A DNA stretch of 64,000 nt, from assembly GCF_016765695.1 (NCBI RefSeq), contig NZ_JAETGO010000044.1, forward strand, positions 1-64,000, given 5' to 3'. The stretch comes from Sporosalibacterium faouarense (GTDB lineage Bacteria; Bacillota; Clostridia; Tissierellales; VENL01). A model generated the notes under the pieces. The model worked only from the letters and a program-made list of their open reading frames with translations, made no database searches and was not told where the DNA came from. Both the position numbers and the translations under genes were made by a program. Positions 37,395-48,026 of this stretch are shown here, piece by piece. Every line of letters starts with the position of its first letter. Position 1 is the first letter of the stretch.

Positions 37395-38988
37395 TTTTAT
37401 CCCCCTTTAATAGATTCACAATTACACTTGTTCCTTCATTAATCTTAGATTGAAACTCTATATTTCCATCTAGACTCTTAACTGCTTCCTTAACTAAAAA
37501 TAACCCAACACCTTTACTTCCCGGCTTAGTAGTGAATCCTTTATCTGATACAATAGCTAAATCTTTATCATCAATTCCGATCCCATTATCTTCTACAATG
37601 ATTCTTATTTTTTTCTCCTCTTCGGCAATGTTCAAAGATACTCTTTTTTTGTTTTTATTACTCTTGCTTGCTGCTTCTAAAGCATTTTCAATTAAATTAC
37701 CTAAAATTGTAACTAAAGCACTACTTTTTATCCTGCCATGCTTATTCTCTAATAGAGTAGTATCTTTAATTGTCATTTCTACGCCTAATTCCTTTGCACG
37801 ACTTATCTTTCCTAATAATAATGCTGCTACTGTAGAATCTTTTATTCTACTATTTATAGTACTCATGATTTGTTGTTGATTCCCTGTAATATCAATTATA
37901 TATTTCTTAGCTTTCTCTAATTCTTTCAAATGTATAAGCCCCAAAATTACATGTAATTTATTAAGAAATTCATGGGTATTTGCCCTAAGGGCATCCACCA
38001 TTTGCTTTACTCCAGTTATTTCTTCAGCTAATCTTGTAATCATAGTTTTATCCCTAAAGGTGGCAATGGCTCCTACTACATTGTTATTATCTTTGATTGG
38101 TACTCTATTAGTCATTATAAATGTATCATTCATTTGTTGTTCTCTATCATATTCTGCCTCACCAGAATTTAAGACTTCTACAAGCCTACTATTGGGAAAT
38201 ACATCTAATATCTTTTTACCTACTATTTCATCATCTTCCAGCTTAAGAATTTTTATCGCTGACTCATTACATAAAGTTATTTTCTCATCTTCATCAATAG
38301 CTATAATCCCCTCATGTATAGCCTCTAGCATCCCCTTATTTTCTAGATAAAGTTGGGCTATTTGATAAGGTTCAAATCCAAGTAAGCTCCTCTTAATATT
38401 TTTAGCTAATAGGAAAGCTCCTACAATCCCTATGAAAAGTCCAAAGAACGAAGATAATATTATTGTAAGAATAACTTGATGCTTTGCTTCATTTACACTT
38501 TCTGCAAGTGTACCCACTACTACAAAACCTATTTGTTCTTCTTCCCTATTATATATCGGTACAAAAGCTCTAACTGACTTGCCTAAGGTTCCTATGGCTT
38601 CTGAAATATATGTTTCTCCTTCTTTTACAACCCTTGTTTCATCTCCACCAACAAACTTTTTGCCTATTCTCTCATGTATGGGGTGAGAGTATCTAGTCCC
38701 ATTCATATCTGTAACAACAATAAAATCTATTTGATTAATGGAATTTAACATCATATCTACTTGATCTCTAATACTCCAATTAGGATCCTTATTGTCCAAT
38801 GCATCTCTAATACCAGTAGAGTTAGCAACAATCTGAGCTACATTCATTACATTTGTCTCCACCTTATTCTGAACATTGTTTACAGCCCACTGAGTTACAA
38901 AGGCCCCCACTAAAGCTAGTGAAATAAATATAACAGTAATTATTAAAATTATTATTTTAGTTTGTAAACTAACGCCTTTTTTCTTCAT
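37387..38988 (-). CDS. Sensor histidine kinase of the CitA/DcuS family
   Basis: 533 residues. Membrane helix (about 10-30), extracytoplasmic sCACHE/PASp domain (about 35-170) with the RYSHP and IGKKFVGGDE motifs found in CitA/DcuS sensors, second helix, cytoplasmic PAS (about 215-320), SpoB-type dimerisation segment RANTHEFLNKLHVILGL with the phospho-His, and a HATPase with NLIENALEAA, DNGIGI and KGVGLFLVKEA. It senses an external carboxylate such as citrate or malate and works with the overlapping response regulator. Confidence 0.94.
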   Translation of the reverse strand: MKKKGVSLQTKIIILIITVIFISLALVGAFVTQWAVNNVQNKVETNVMNVAQIVANSTGIRDALDNKDPNWSIRDQVDMMLNSINQIDFIVVTDMNGTRYSHPIHERIGKKFVGGDETRVVKEGETYISEAIGTLGKSVRAFVPIYNREEEQIGFVVVGTLAESVNEAKHQVILTIILSSFFGLFIGIVGAFLLAKNIKRSLLGFEPYQIAQLYLENKGMLEAIHEGIIAIDEDEKITLCNESAIKILKLEDDEIVGKKILDVFPNSRLVEVLNSGEAEYDREQQMNDTFIMTNRVPIKDNNNVVGAIATFRDKTMITRLAEEITGVKQMVDALRANTHEFLNKLHVILGLIHLKELEKAKKYIIDITGNQQQIMSTINSRIKDSTVAALLLGKISRAKELGVEMTIKDTTLLENKHGRIKSSALVTILGNLIENALEAASKSNKNKKRVSLNIAEEEKKIRIIVEDNGIGIDDKDLAIVSDKGFTTKPGSKGVGLFLVKEAVKSLDGNIEFQSKINEGTSVIVNLLKGDKND

Positions 38989-39152
38989 ATAATTATCTCC
39001 TACTCTTTGATAAAAAGTATATAATATATATTTCGATATACTTACTAATTTACCTCTATATTGAACCTATTTTAAAAAATATGAAACTCAAATAAAGCTC
39101 CTCTCTAGTTTATTATAATTAGAATTATCTAGAAAGAAGCTTGTCTTTTTTC

Positions 39153-41096
39153 TTATTTATTTTTCTGATTATCTCTATATGAACAAACTTGATTCTTACC
39201 TTTTTGCTTAGCTAGTAATAAGGCCTCATCAGCTTTCTGAATAAGTAATTCTTTATCAAATTCTTCATCTAAATCACTAACACATGCAATTCCTACACTA
39301 ATAGTAATACGCTTTGGTCCTTTTTCAATTTTATTCCCAAATAAAAAACTATTTTTATTTATCCAATTTTTAACTTGTTTCTTTAAAGAAGGATTCTCTT
39401 CTTTATCAATTGCATAAGACTCTTTCTCTCTTTCTCCATCGGTATTTTCAAAGGTTTGTGAAGAAATCTCTTTTTTAAGTCTTTCCATTACTACACTGGC
39501 AATCTCAACATCAGTCTCTGGAAAAATAATAATCAATTCATCACCACCATATCGAGCTAGTATATCACTCTCCCTAATACCAGTTTGAAGAATCTTACAT
39601 ACTGTTTTTATAACATAATCTCCAATCATGTGACCATAACTATCATTGTATTTCTTAAAATCATCAATATCAATTATTGCAAGACTTAAATCTCTATTAT
39701 ATCTCTTTGCTCTTTCAATTTCTTTATCAATTGCCTGTTGAAAATACCTATGATTATATATGTCTGTCAAGCTATCCTTTATAGCTAACCCTTCTAATGA
39801 ACTATGTAATAAGGCATTCTCTATAGATATTGATAGCTGAGAAACAATATTCTCTATAAGGTCATATTCTTCAGATGATAGTGGCTTATTTGTAGCTATG
39901 TTTATAGCCCCTACACATTTCTGTTCCGTCTTTATAGGTATAGAATACAAGCTTTTGAATCCTTCCTTCTGACCTTCTACAACTTTAAATTGGGGATCCT
40001 GTTTCACATCTTCTATCAATAGTGATTTTTCTTCTTGAAACACTTTTCCAGCTATACCTTCACCTATAGAAAACCTTATATTATTCACCGTTTCTTTTGA
40101 CAAACCTTGGGATGCCATGACCTCTAGCAGCTGCTTCTCTTCATTGAAAAGCATTATGGAACAGGATACGGCCTTAGTAATATCACAAACCTTCTTTACT
40201 CCTGTCTCCATAACTTTATCAATTTGAATATTAGCTGTTATTTGTTGAGTTGTTTCATATAGAGTTACTACATTTTCTTTTTCTTTTCTTAGAACCTCTG
40301 TTAGTCTAGTATTATTAATAGCTAATGCTATTTGACTAGATATCATTTTCAAGATTAATAAATCCTTTTCATTAAAATGATTTGTCTCATAGCTTCCTAA
40401 GACCAATACTCCTAAATTTTTGTTATATACCTGTAAGGGGATTGTTAATTGTGATCTGCATTCCTCAACACATTTAATATATCTTTTATCATTAGTCACA
40501 TCGTGTATAAGTAGGGCTTCATCTTCTTGAGCTGCATACCCAGCCAATCCTTCTCCCATACGAAATTTGGTTTTATAGATTGATTTCTTATTTACATTTA
40601 CTTTAGAAGCTAATTGAAGGTAATTTCCCTCTAATAAATATATCAAACCAAATGATCCTTTTAAATGAGTATTAAGTCGAGCTGTCACTGTATCTAATAA
40701 CTCTTGTAATGTAGCAGAAGTATGTATAATCAAGGCTGTATCATATAATATTTGATTTTCAAGCCCTATTAAATCAATATATCCATATAGTTTATTAATC
40801 ATATTAAAGGATAACAGTGGAAGTACAGGATAGCTTGCTTTTCCAAATTTACTTATATTGTTTTTATATATTCTCTCTAATAATAAATATATCTTTTTAA
40901 AATTAAATAAAGTATAGATAACAATAAATATAGCAATAAAAGACATTATTAAAAAGACTTTTATTAATAAAAAAGGCCACTCATTAAATTGTGGTACTAT
41001 ATTAAAAATCATCAACATTATTATAACAATTGGAGCTATTACTAGAGAGGAATAAATATAAATTAAAGCTTTTAAAATATTCTTATATATATTCAT
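39153..41096 (-). CDS. Diguanylate cyclase with tandem GAF domains
   Basis: 647 residues. Two N-terminal membrane helices (about 8-65), two GAF domains (about 120-265 and 290-435) and a C-terminal GGDEF domain (about 445-635). The active site reads ARYGGDELIIIF, a functional GGDEL variant, and the segment DSLTDIYNHRYFQ starts the domain. An insertion of about 50 charged residues lies between the active-site loop and ITISVGIAC. Predicted to make cyclic di-GMP in response to small ligands bound by the GAF domains. Confidence 0.92.
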   Translation of the reverse strand: MNIYKNILKALIYIYSSLVIAPIVIIMLMIFNIVPQFNEWPFLLIKVFLIMSFIAIFIVIYTLFNFKKIYLLLERIYKNNISKFGKASYPVLPLLSFNMINKLYGYIDLIGLENQILYDTALIIHTSATLQELLDTVTARLNTHLKGSFGLIYLLEGNYLQLASKVNVNKKSIYKTKFRMGEGLAGYAAQEDEALLIHDVTNDKRYIKCVEECRSQLTIPLQVYNKNLGVLVLGSYETNHFNEKDLLILKMISSQIALAINNTRLTEVLRKEKENVVTLYETTQQITANIQIDKVMETGVKKVCDITKAVSCSIMLFNEEKQLLEVMASQGLSKETVNNIRFSIGEGIAGKVFQEEKSLLIEDVKQDPQFKVVEGQKEGFKSLYSIPIKTEQKCVGAINIATNKPLSSEEYDLIENIVSQLSISIENALLHSSLEGLAIKDSLTDIYNHRYFQQAIDKEIERAKRYNRDLSLAIIDIDDFKKYNDSYGHMIGDYVIKTVCKILQTGIRESDILARYGGDELIIIFPETDVEIASVVMERLKKEISSQTFENTDGEREKESYAIDKEENPSLKKQVKNWINKNSFLFGNKIEKGPKRITISVGIACVSDLDEEFDKELLIQKADEALLLAKQKGKNQVCSYRDNQKNK

Positions 41097-41407
41097 CTTA
41101 TTAATTCTTCCTCCTTAAGTTAAAAAAAGGTGTTACTGAAAATTATCTAACCACTCTTTATTTTAACTTATTAGAGTTTTTTTGCAAGTAATATAAGAAC
41201 ATTATCAATATTCCTTTATATGGGAAAACTCAATTAAAACTTAGTAGATTACCTACTCTTGTGCTTATTTTCTACCTATATTATCAAGTGTTACTATAAA
41301 TATATTTTTATTTCATATTTAAATGTATCTGATAAGAATGTAGCCCCTTGGACAAAATAATAAGAATATAATTGATTCTGTTTAATTTTATTTTATGGAG
41401 GAGTAAT
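41097..41407. other. Divergent intergenic region (311 bases)
   Basis: Between the diguanylate cyclase (minus) and the membrane protein at 41408 (plus). Very AT-rich; it must hold both promoters. I see no hairpin with a T-tract, no riboswitch-like core and no convincing open frame in it. Confidence 0.5.
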
Positions 41408-41863
41408 ATGATATTTTTAATAAGCTCTATTATAATCTTCAATTTAATAGCTATTTTTATGCCTAAATATATAACAAAATACGAAATCTTCACTACAATT
41501 TTATTTGCTCTATTATTCCAAACTTTAACTGATGTATTTTTAAATGGAAAGTATCATTTATATTATTACTTCTCAATAGAAATAAATTGGATTTCTCTAA
41601 TTCCAATGTTTGGTCTTTACCCAGCATTTAATACAATATATTTAAACTATTATGTATTAAAGGATAAGTGGACAACTAAAGTTTGGTATATTTTAAGATG
41701 GGTGCTTTTTAGCCTAGCATTTGAAGGACTATCAGTTCAAGCAGGATATTTTTCCTACAATGGATGGAAACTTTGGTATTCAGCTTTATGTTATCCAATC
41801 ATATATGTGATTCTAGCTTTTTCCTTACATATTACTCAGAGTTTAACAAAATATGATCTATAG
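41408..41863 (+). CDS. CBO0543-family membrane protein
   Basis: 151 residues with four or five membrane helices. It resembles the CBO0543 family of Clostridia and Bacilli: the TDVFLNGKYHLYYYF segment, a proline/glycine turn (FGLYPAFNTIYLNYY) and an aromatic WKLWYSALCYPIIY stretch near the end. Function unknown. The ATG at 41408 follows GGAGGAG. Convergent with the zinc-ribbon gene, 28 bases away. Confidence 0.8.
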   Translation: MIFLISSIIIFNLIAIFMPKYITKYEIFTTILFALLFQTLTDVFLNGKYHLYYYFSIEINWISLIPMFGLYPAFNTIYLNYYVLKDKWTTKVWYILRWVLFSLAFEGLSVQAGYFSYNGWKLWYSALCYPIIYVILAFSLHITQSLTKYDL

Positions 41864-41891
41864 TTAAGCTAGAAAACTCTATTGTGATATA

Positions 41892-42080
41892 CTATCTAAA
41901 CTTTTCAGGTCTAGTCACCTTCATACTTAAAATATGCCCACAATTTGTACAAATATCCGCTATAATTGCCGACCCCATTGATAAAGTCTTATAAGCAGGC
42001 ATCATTGAAGCATAGCCTGATAATTTTCCTTTACTAATCTCCTTACAACCACACTCTGGACATTCTTTATTTCTCTCCAT
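41892..42080 (-). CDS. Small zinc-ribbon protein
   Basis: 62 residues with two cysteine pairs, CPECGCKE near the start and CTNCGH near residue 42, forming one zinc ribbon. Between them lies a short hydrophobic stretch (YKTLSMGSAIIADI). No enzymatic motif. Ribosome site GGAGGG precedes the ATG. Probably a small nucleic-acid- or protein-binding adaptor; function unknown. Confidence 0.75.
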   Translation of the reverse strand: MERNKECPECGCKEISKGKLSGYASMMPAYKTLSMGSAIIADICTNCGHILSMKVTRPEKFR

Positions 42081-42252
42081 CTAAATCCCTCCAATAACAA
42101 TTCATATTTATAATTTACATAATTATATTTCATATTCTATCTTTTAATGCTAGTTTAACATATAAATATTAGTTTTATTATTTTAAATCACTTTACTATA
42201 GAATCAACATAGGATATTTGAGTTAAGTTAAAGAATTACTCAGTAGATGATT

Positions 42253-42289
42253 AAAAGGCATAATTTCTTAAATAAAAATTATGCCTTTT
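42253..42289 (-). terminator. Hairpin after the HAD phosphatase gene
   Basis: AAAAGGCATAATTT / AAATTATGCCTTTT, a perfect 14-base stem 50 bases after the HAD stop codon. The flanking T-tract on the minus strand is short, so termination is likely but not certain. Confidence 0.7.
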
Positions 42290-42338
42290 AGCTTACAGAT
42301 TGCTACTTATTTTTTTAGATTTTATTTCATACCTAGAC

Positions 42339-43208
42339 TTAAAAACTATTTTCTTTAATTTTTAATACATCTAATATGGCTTTTGACACACCATTTTCTT
42401 CATTTGTAGTGGTAACAAAATCACATTGCTCTTTAATTTTCTCACTAGCATTTCCCATGGCTACTGACCTACCTACCTTCTGAAACATCGACAGATCATT
42501 GTAATTATCACCTATAGCCATGGTATTATCTAAAGAAATTCCTCGTTCTTTTACAAAGGCTTCTAGGGCTTCTCCTTTTTGCGCCTCTAGAGTATTGATT
42601 TCTATATTATGTATAGCCGATGAACTAATAGCTATTCCATTTATTTTTTCTAATAAAATCTTCATATCAGCTAGAGCTTTCTTATTCAAAGAAAATGCTA
42701 AAATCTTATATATTTTAATATTCATATCATTAAGAATATTATCAAAAGAATCTACTTTTTTTAAAAACTCAGCTCTTTCACTTATGCCTTTCCCTAGTCT
42801 ACCCTTACTAGTGTTAACATTTGCACTTGCTGCTATATCTGCAAACATTTCTATACCTTTTTCTATATCTGTCGTGAATAGCCCTTTATCTGAAAATACT
42901 TCAAAATACATTTTTTCTTCCATTAAAGTATCCACTACATCTGTAGCTAACTTTTTACTAAAGAAATTTATATTAATAATTTCTCCGTTGGGTGATCTAA
43001 CTTCTGCTCCATTAACACATATACAATGACATTTAATCCCAGCTTTTTCTAATATATATATTGATTCAGGATATGACCTTCCTGTAGCAATCACAACCTC
43101 TATACCAATAGACTGTGCTTTCTTTATTGCGTGAATATTTTCAGTTGATATTTCATGCTTTCCATTTAATAATGTGCCATCCATATCTATTGCTATACAT
43201 TGAATCAT
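42339..43208 (-). CDS. Cof-type HAD-IIB phosphatase
   Basis: 289 residues. HAD motifs: the nucleophile in AIDMDGTLLNG, VVIATGRSY, and GDNYNDLSMF with the metal aspartates; a large C2B cap lies between. Such enzymes dephosphorylate sugar phosphates, flavin or other small phosphate esters. It follows the HPr gene by about 30 bases, suggesting a link to sugar metabolism. Confidence 0.9.
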   Translation of the reverse strand: MIQCIAIDMDGTLLNGKHEISTENIHAIKKAQSIGIEVVIATGRSYPESIYILEKAGIKCHCICVNGAEVRSPNGEIININFFSKKLATDVVDTLMEEKMYFEVFSDKGLFTTDIEKGIEMFADIAASANVNTSKGRLGKGISERAEFLKKVDSFDNILNDMNIKIYKILAFSLNKKALADMKILLEKINGIAISSSAIHNIEINTLEAQKGEALEAFVKERGISLDNTMAIGDNYNDLSMFQKVGRSVAMGNASEKIKEQCDFVTTTNEENGVSKAILDVLKIKENSF

Positions 43209-43239
43209 TTCATCACTTCCTATCTAACTTATACCTTTT

Positions 43240-43503
43240 CTATTCTCCAAAATTATTATCTACTAAAGTCTCTAATGCTTTAATTGCTTGCGTTTCATCT
43301 TCACCTTCAGCTTGAAAGGTAATATTATCTCCTTTTTGTGCACCCATGCTCAATATTCCCATAATACTCTTTGCATTATACTCTTTTTCTCCCTTGATTA
43401 ACTTGATTTGCGATTTGAATTTTGCTGCTTCTTTTACTAATAAACTTGCTGGTCTTGCGTGTATACCTGATTTATTTTTTAATGTCACATCTAAACTTAT
43501 CAT
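43240..43503 (-). CDS. ptsH: Phosphocarrier protein HPr
   Basis: 87 residues. The PTS phosphorylation site His15 is in GIHARPASLLV and the regulatory Ser46 site in KSIMGILSMG; both are intact, so this is a true HPr and not a Crh-like protein lacking the His. It passes phosphate from enzyme I to PTS IIA domains and, when phosphorylated on Ser, works with CcpA in catabolite repression. It is separated from the beta-glucoside operon by a terminator. Confidence 0.94.
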   Translation of the reverse strand: MISLDVTLKNKSGIHARPASLLVKEAAKFKSQIKLIKGEKEYNAKSIMGILSMGAQKGDNITFQAEGEDETQAIKALETLVDNNFGE

Positions 43504-43644
43504 TATAACTCTCCTTTCTAGTTCTTCTTAAATTATACACTCAAATACTATATATTTTCAACTTTCTAAAACTTTATATCCATGATTAATATGAACAAAA
43601 TAGTAATTCCTATAAATCACTTCAAAAAAAATTTCTTATAAAAA

Positions 43645-43682
43645 ACGAAGATGAAAATAATTCTACACCTTTTCACCTTCGT
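43645..43682 (-). terminator. Terminator of the beta-glucoside PTS operon
   Basis: ACGAAG.TGAAAA / TTTTCA.CTTCGT stem with six T following on the minus strand, 20 bases after the 69-codon gene. It isolates that gene and the PTS operon from ptsH. Confidence 0.9.
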
Positions 43683-43700
43683 CTAAAACCCCTTACTTTA

Positions 43701-43910
43701 CTATTCTATCCCCACAGAAAAGTAAATGGCTCCCAATTCTCTATTCTTTTTATAAATCCTTTTAAGCTTTAAAGCAAAATCCTTCTCATCTTCTTCTGTA
43801 GTATTTTTAAAATATAACTTCATACCTTTAGTTTTTAAATATACTAATCCTTCTTGTTCAGCAACTTTTCGAAAAACTTCTTTTTTTAAAGGTGTATTTA
43901 TAACTATCAT
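43701..43910 (-). CDS. Small hypothetical protein at the end of the PTS operon
   Basis: 69 residues, lysine- and glutamate-rich, beginning MIVINTPLKKEVFRKVAEQEG and ending YFSVGIE. No membrane helix or known motif. The AGGAGTG ribosome site is good and the gene lies 78 bases after the phospho-beta-glucosidase and before a strong terminator, so it is probably translated from the same transcript. Function unknown. Confidence 0.65.
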   Translation of the reverse strand: MIVINTPLKKEVFRKVAEQEGLVYLKTKGMKLYFKNTTEEDEKDFALKLKRIYKKNRELGAIYFSVGIE

Positions 43911-43987
43911 ATTGACACTCCTTTATACGATCCAGTTTCCTATTTAGCCATAATTTTTAAAACCTTTAACTTAATTGATTTCTCAAT

Positions 43988-45487
<1,500 letters not shown>

Positions 45488-45536
45488 TTAGTCTCATTTT
45501 TTAAATAAGTTCAATTATATTATTTTTCTTTTTTTA

Positions 45537-45584
45537 ATACTAAAGGATATATGTTGAAACATATATCCTTTAGTATGTTTTTTT
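45537..45584 (+). terminator. Perfect 19-base hairpin with T-tract on the plus strand
   Basis: ATACTAAAGGATATATGTT (45537-45555) and its exact complement (45558-45576) with a two-base centre, followed by seven T on the plus strand. Surrounding genes are all on the minus strand, where the hairpin has no T-tract. It therefore looks like a plus-strand terminator with no known transcript, or an RNA processing or stabilising hairpin within the PTS operon. Confidence 0.65.
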
Positions 45585-45942
45585 AAAGTATCAGATTTAC
45601 AAGTTTAGAAATCAACATAATAAATATGAAAGTCCACAGATATTTCTCAACTTTATTAAAAGTTGAATCCTTATACCATACCCTGTATATACCATATGGT
45701 GCTAAAAACATTAAGCATAAGTAAGTAATAATTCTCTTTTTTGAAAATATCCTCTTAAATTGCATAGTGCTTTGCTCTCTTTTTGCTGCATCTAATCTTT
45801 CTAGTTCTTCCATCTTAATTCTATTTCTCTCACTCATATTCTCTTTATTAAATATTGATTTGAAATACTTTGTCTTTCTGACTTTTTTATTACTTTCATT
45901 TCTAATGGCTTGATTATTCATTCTATCTGTAATCACTCCCAT
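45583..45942 (-). CDS. Hypothetical protein with two C-terminal membrane helices
   Basis: Up to 119 residues. A basic, charged N-terminal half (NESNKKVRKTKYFK, SERNRIKMEELERLDAAKREQ) precedes two membrane helices (YLCLMFLAPYGIYRVWY and LWTFIFIMLISKLVNLIL). The true start is uncertain: the GTG or ATG nearest GGGAGTG gives 115-119 residues. Located between the PTS IIC and phospho-beta-glucosidase genes; it may be an accessory of the permease. No known family. Confidence 0.65.
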   Translation of the reverse strand: MGVITDRMNNQAIRNESNKKVRKTKYFKSIFNKENMSERNRIKMEELERLDAAKREQSTMQFKRIFSKKRIITYLCLMFLAPYGIYRVWYKDSTFNKVEKYLWTFIFIMLISKLVNLIL

Positions 45943-45976
45943 TTTATAAATTCATACTGAATATTTGATTTGCTCC

Positions 45977-47302
45977 TTAAGCAACTTCTTCTACTTCATC
46001 ATTTTCTGCCTGTCTATTAGCTGCAAGAATAAATGGTGTGTATATAGCTGCAGATATTAAAACAACTAAAATCTGTGTAACAACTGCTCCAATACTTCCC
46101 CCAGAAGCCAAGAATGCCTGAATACCTAATGGTGTTGTCCACGGTGCGTTAACAACTAAACGACCAGCAAAACCAATAGAAGTCATAAAATAAGCAAATG
46201 CTGAAGTTATAACTGGTGTAAGCATAAATGGAATCGCAAGTAATGGATTTAATACAATTGGAAGACCAAATATAAGTGGTTCATTAATATTAAAGATACC
46301 GCATGGAATTGCTAGCTTTCCAATGGTTCTATAATCCTTTCTCTTAGAAAATAAGAATATTGCAATAAGTAGTCCACCAGTTACACCTGCTCCTGTTACT
46401 ATTGCATAGTTGTTTAAAAATGGTCTGCTAATAATATTAGGAATTGCCTGTCCTGCCGCATATGCTGCTTCATTTTGAGCTAATGCTGCTATTAATATTG
46501 GCTCAGATACAGCTTTTAATGTCTGAGTTCCATGAATACCAAATATCCATAGTAATGTGGTCATAAAAACAAAGAACATAAATCCTGGTAATCCAGTTAA
46601 AACATTACTAAGAGGTGCTTGAACAAATTTTGCAATAGCATCAAATAAGGACATACCTACAATCATTTCAAATACCATACCAATACCCGAAATAGCTAAT
46701 ATAGTAATTGCAGCTGGAAATAAAATTTCAAATGATCTTGCTACGTTGGCAGGCACACTATCGGGCATATTTATTGCGAGCTTCTTACTTTTAACCAGTC
46801 TACAATATATCTCTGTGGCAGCAATAGCAGAAAACATACCTACAAATAATCCTTGTGCATTTGTATAACTGCTTGATAATATATTTGAGACAGTAATTGC
46901 TTCACCACTACCAGAGCTTGTTATTACTATAGTTGTTGCACATAAGGATATATATGCTCCTAATGCAATTAGTGGAAGTCCCTTATCTTTAATCCCATAG
47001 GATTCACCTAATTCATTGGCTAAGAGAATTACTATACCAATGGCTAAAAAGTTCATTGTCGCATAATTTGCCGCTGTAAACATTGGTTGAATATTTTCTA
47101 GAAATCCCATGCCAGGAATATTTGCAATACTCATAAACCCTTCTTTTGTACTAGTAACAACATTAGTGAATAACGTACAGAATGATCCAATAATAATTAT
47201 TGGTAGCAAATTCATGAAACTGTTTCTAATTGCAGCGAGATGACGTTGTCCATTCATCGTAGTTGCAACTGCTAACATACCATTCATAAATTTTTCTTTC
47301 AT
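45977..47302 (-). CDS. PTS cellobiose/lichenan-type permease, IIC
   Basis: 441 residues, about ten membrane helices, EIIC of the lactose/cellobiose family. Typical segments: FGIHGTQTLKAVSEPI, CGIFNINEPLIFGLPIVLNP and the closing NAPWTTP. It translocates and phosphorylates a beta-glucoside together with the IIB and IIA proteins encoded upstream. Confidence 0.94.
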   Translation of the reverse strand: MKEKFMNGMLAVATTMNGQRHLAAIRNSFMNLLPIIIIGSFCTLFTNVVTSTKEGFMSIANIPGMGFLENIQPMFTAANYATMNFLAIGIVILLANELGESYGIKDKGLPLIALGAYISLCATTIVITSSGSGEAITVSNILSSSYTNAQGLFVGMFSAIAATEIYCRLVKSKKLAINMPDSVPANVARSFEILFPAAITILAISGIGMVFEMIVGMSLFDAIAKFVQAPLSNVLTGLPGFMFFVFMTTLLWIFGIHGTQTLKAVSEPILIAALAQNEAAYAAGQAIPNIISRPFLNNYAIVTGAGVTGGLLIAIFLFSKRKDYRTIGKLAIPCGIFNINEPLIFGLPIVLNPLLAIPFMLTPVITSAFAYFMTSIGFAGRLVVNAPWTTPLGIQAFLASGGSIGAVVTQILVVLISAAIYTPFILAANRQAENDEVEEVA

Positions 47303-47367
47303 TATTAACTCTCCCCTTTAATAAATTTAATTTTACTTAATAAAATTGCATATAATAAAGCTCCTTA

Positions 47368-47670
47368 CTAATCTCCTAATAATTTCTTAGCAGATTCTAA
47401 AACTCCTTTGCCATCCATTCTTCCATACATTAACATATCAATTACCATAACTTTTTTTTCTGGATATTGCTTTTTTATCTTCTTCTCATTAAAACGTATT
47501 TGTGGTCCCAATAAGATAATATCTGCATCCGGTGCCTTCTGTGACAATGATGCAAGGTTATGAGCTTCTATTTTGCAATCATACCCCTCTTTTTCTGCTA
47601 CTTTTTCCATCTTATTTACCAATAAACTGGTTGACATACCTTGTGAACAAAATAGAACTATTTTTTTCAT
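47368..47670 (-). CDS. PTS cellobiose-type IIB
   Basis: 100 residues. The phosphorylated Cys is in VLFCSQGMSTSLLV near residue 8; ILLGPQIRF is typical of the family. It receives phosphate from IIA and hands it to the sugar at IIC. 66 bases precede the IIC gene. Confidence 0.94.
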   Translation of the reverse strand: MKKIVLFCSQGMSTSLLVNKMEKVAEKEGYDCKIEAHNLASLSQKAPDADIILLGPQIRFNEKKIKKQYPEKKVMVIDMLMYGRMDGKGVLESAKKLLGD

Positions 47671-47696
47671 TGCGATAATCTCCTTCCATTTTTGAA

Positions 47697-48026
47697 TTAC
47701 AATTTTTTAGAAACAAGCTCATATAGGTTAATAAATTGTTCAGCCATATCTCTAGCTGTTACAGCCATAGAAAAATGATCTTGAGCGTGGACTAGAATGA
47801 TATTAACATCTACTTTATTCCCTTTTGCTTCTTGATTTATCATACTTGTTTGGCAGTCATGGGCTTCTGTCATTTTTTCTTCAGATAGTTTCAAGTATTT
47901 TCTTGCCTGTTCAAATTTAAATTCTTTTGCTTCTTCAATTGCCATCATTGCATAATTTTTTGCATCACCTGCCTTTATAATCATATCGAAAGCTACCTGA
48001 TATTTTTCATCATTGTTGTCTTTCAT
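47697..48026 (-). CDS. PTS lactose/cellobiose-type IIA
   Basis: 109 residues, three-helix IIA. The phosphorylated His lies in ILVHAQDHFSMAVTARDMAEQFINLY and the trimer-forming helices are evident. The ATG (48024-48026) overlaps the end of the regulator gene by 17 bases, coupling their translation. Confidence 0.94.
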   Translation of the reverse strand: MKDNNDEKYQVAFDMIIKAGDAKNYAMMAIEEAKEFKFEQARKYLKLSEEKMTEAHDCQTSMINQEAKGNKVDVNIILVHAQDHFSMAVTARDMAEQFINLYELVSKKL

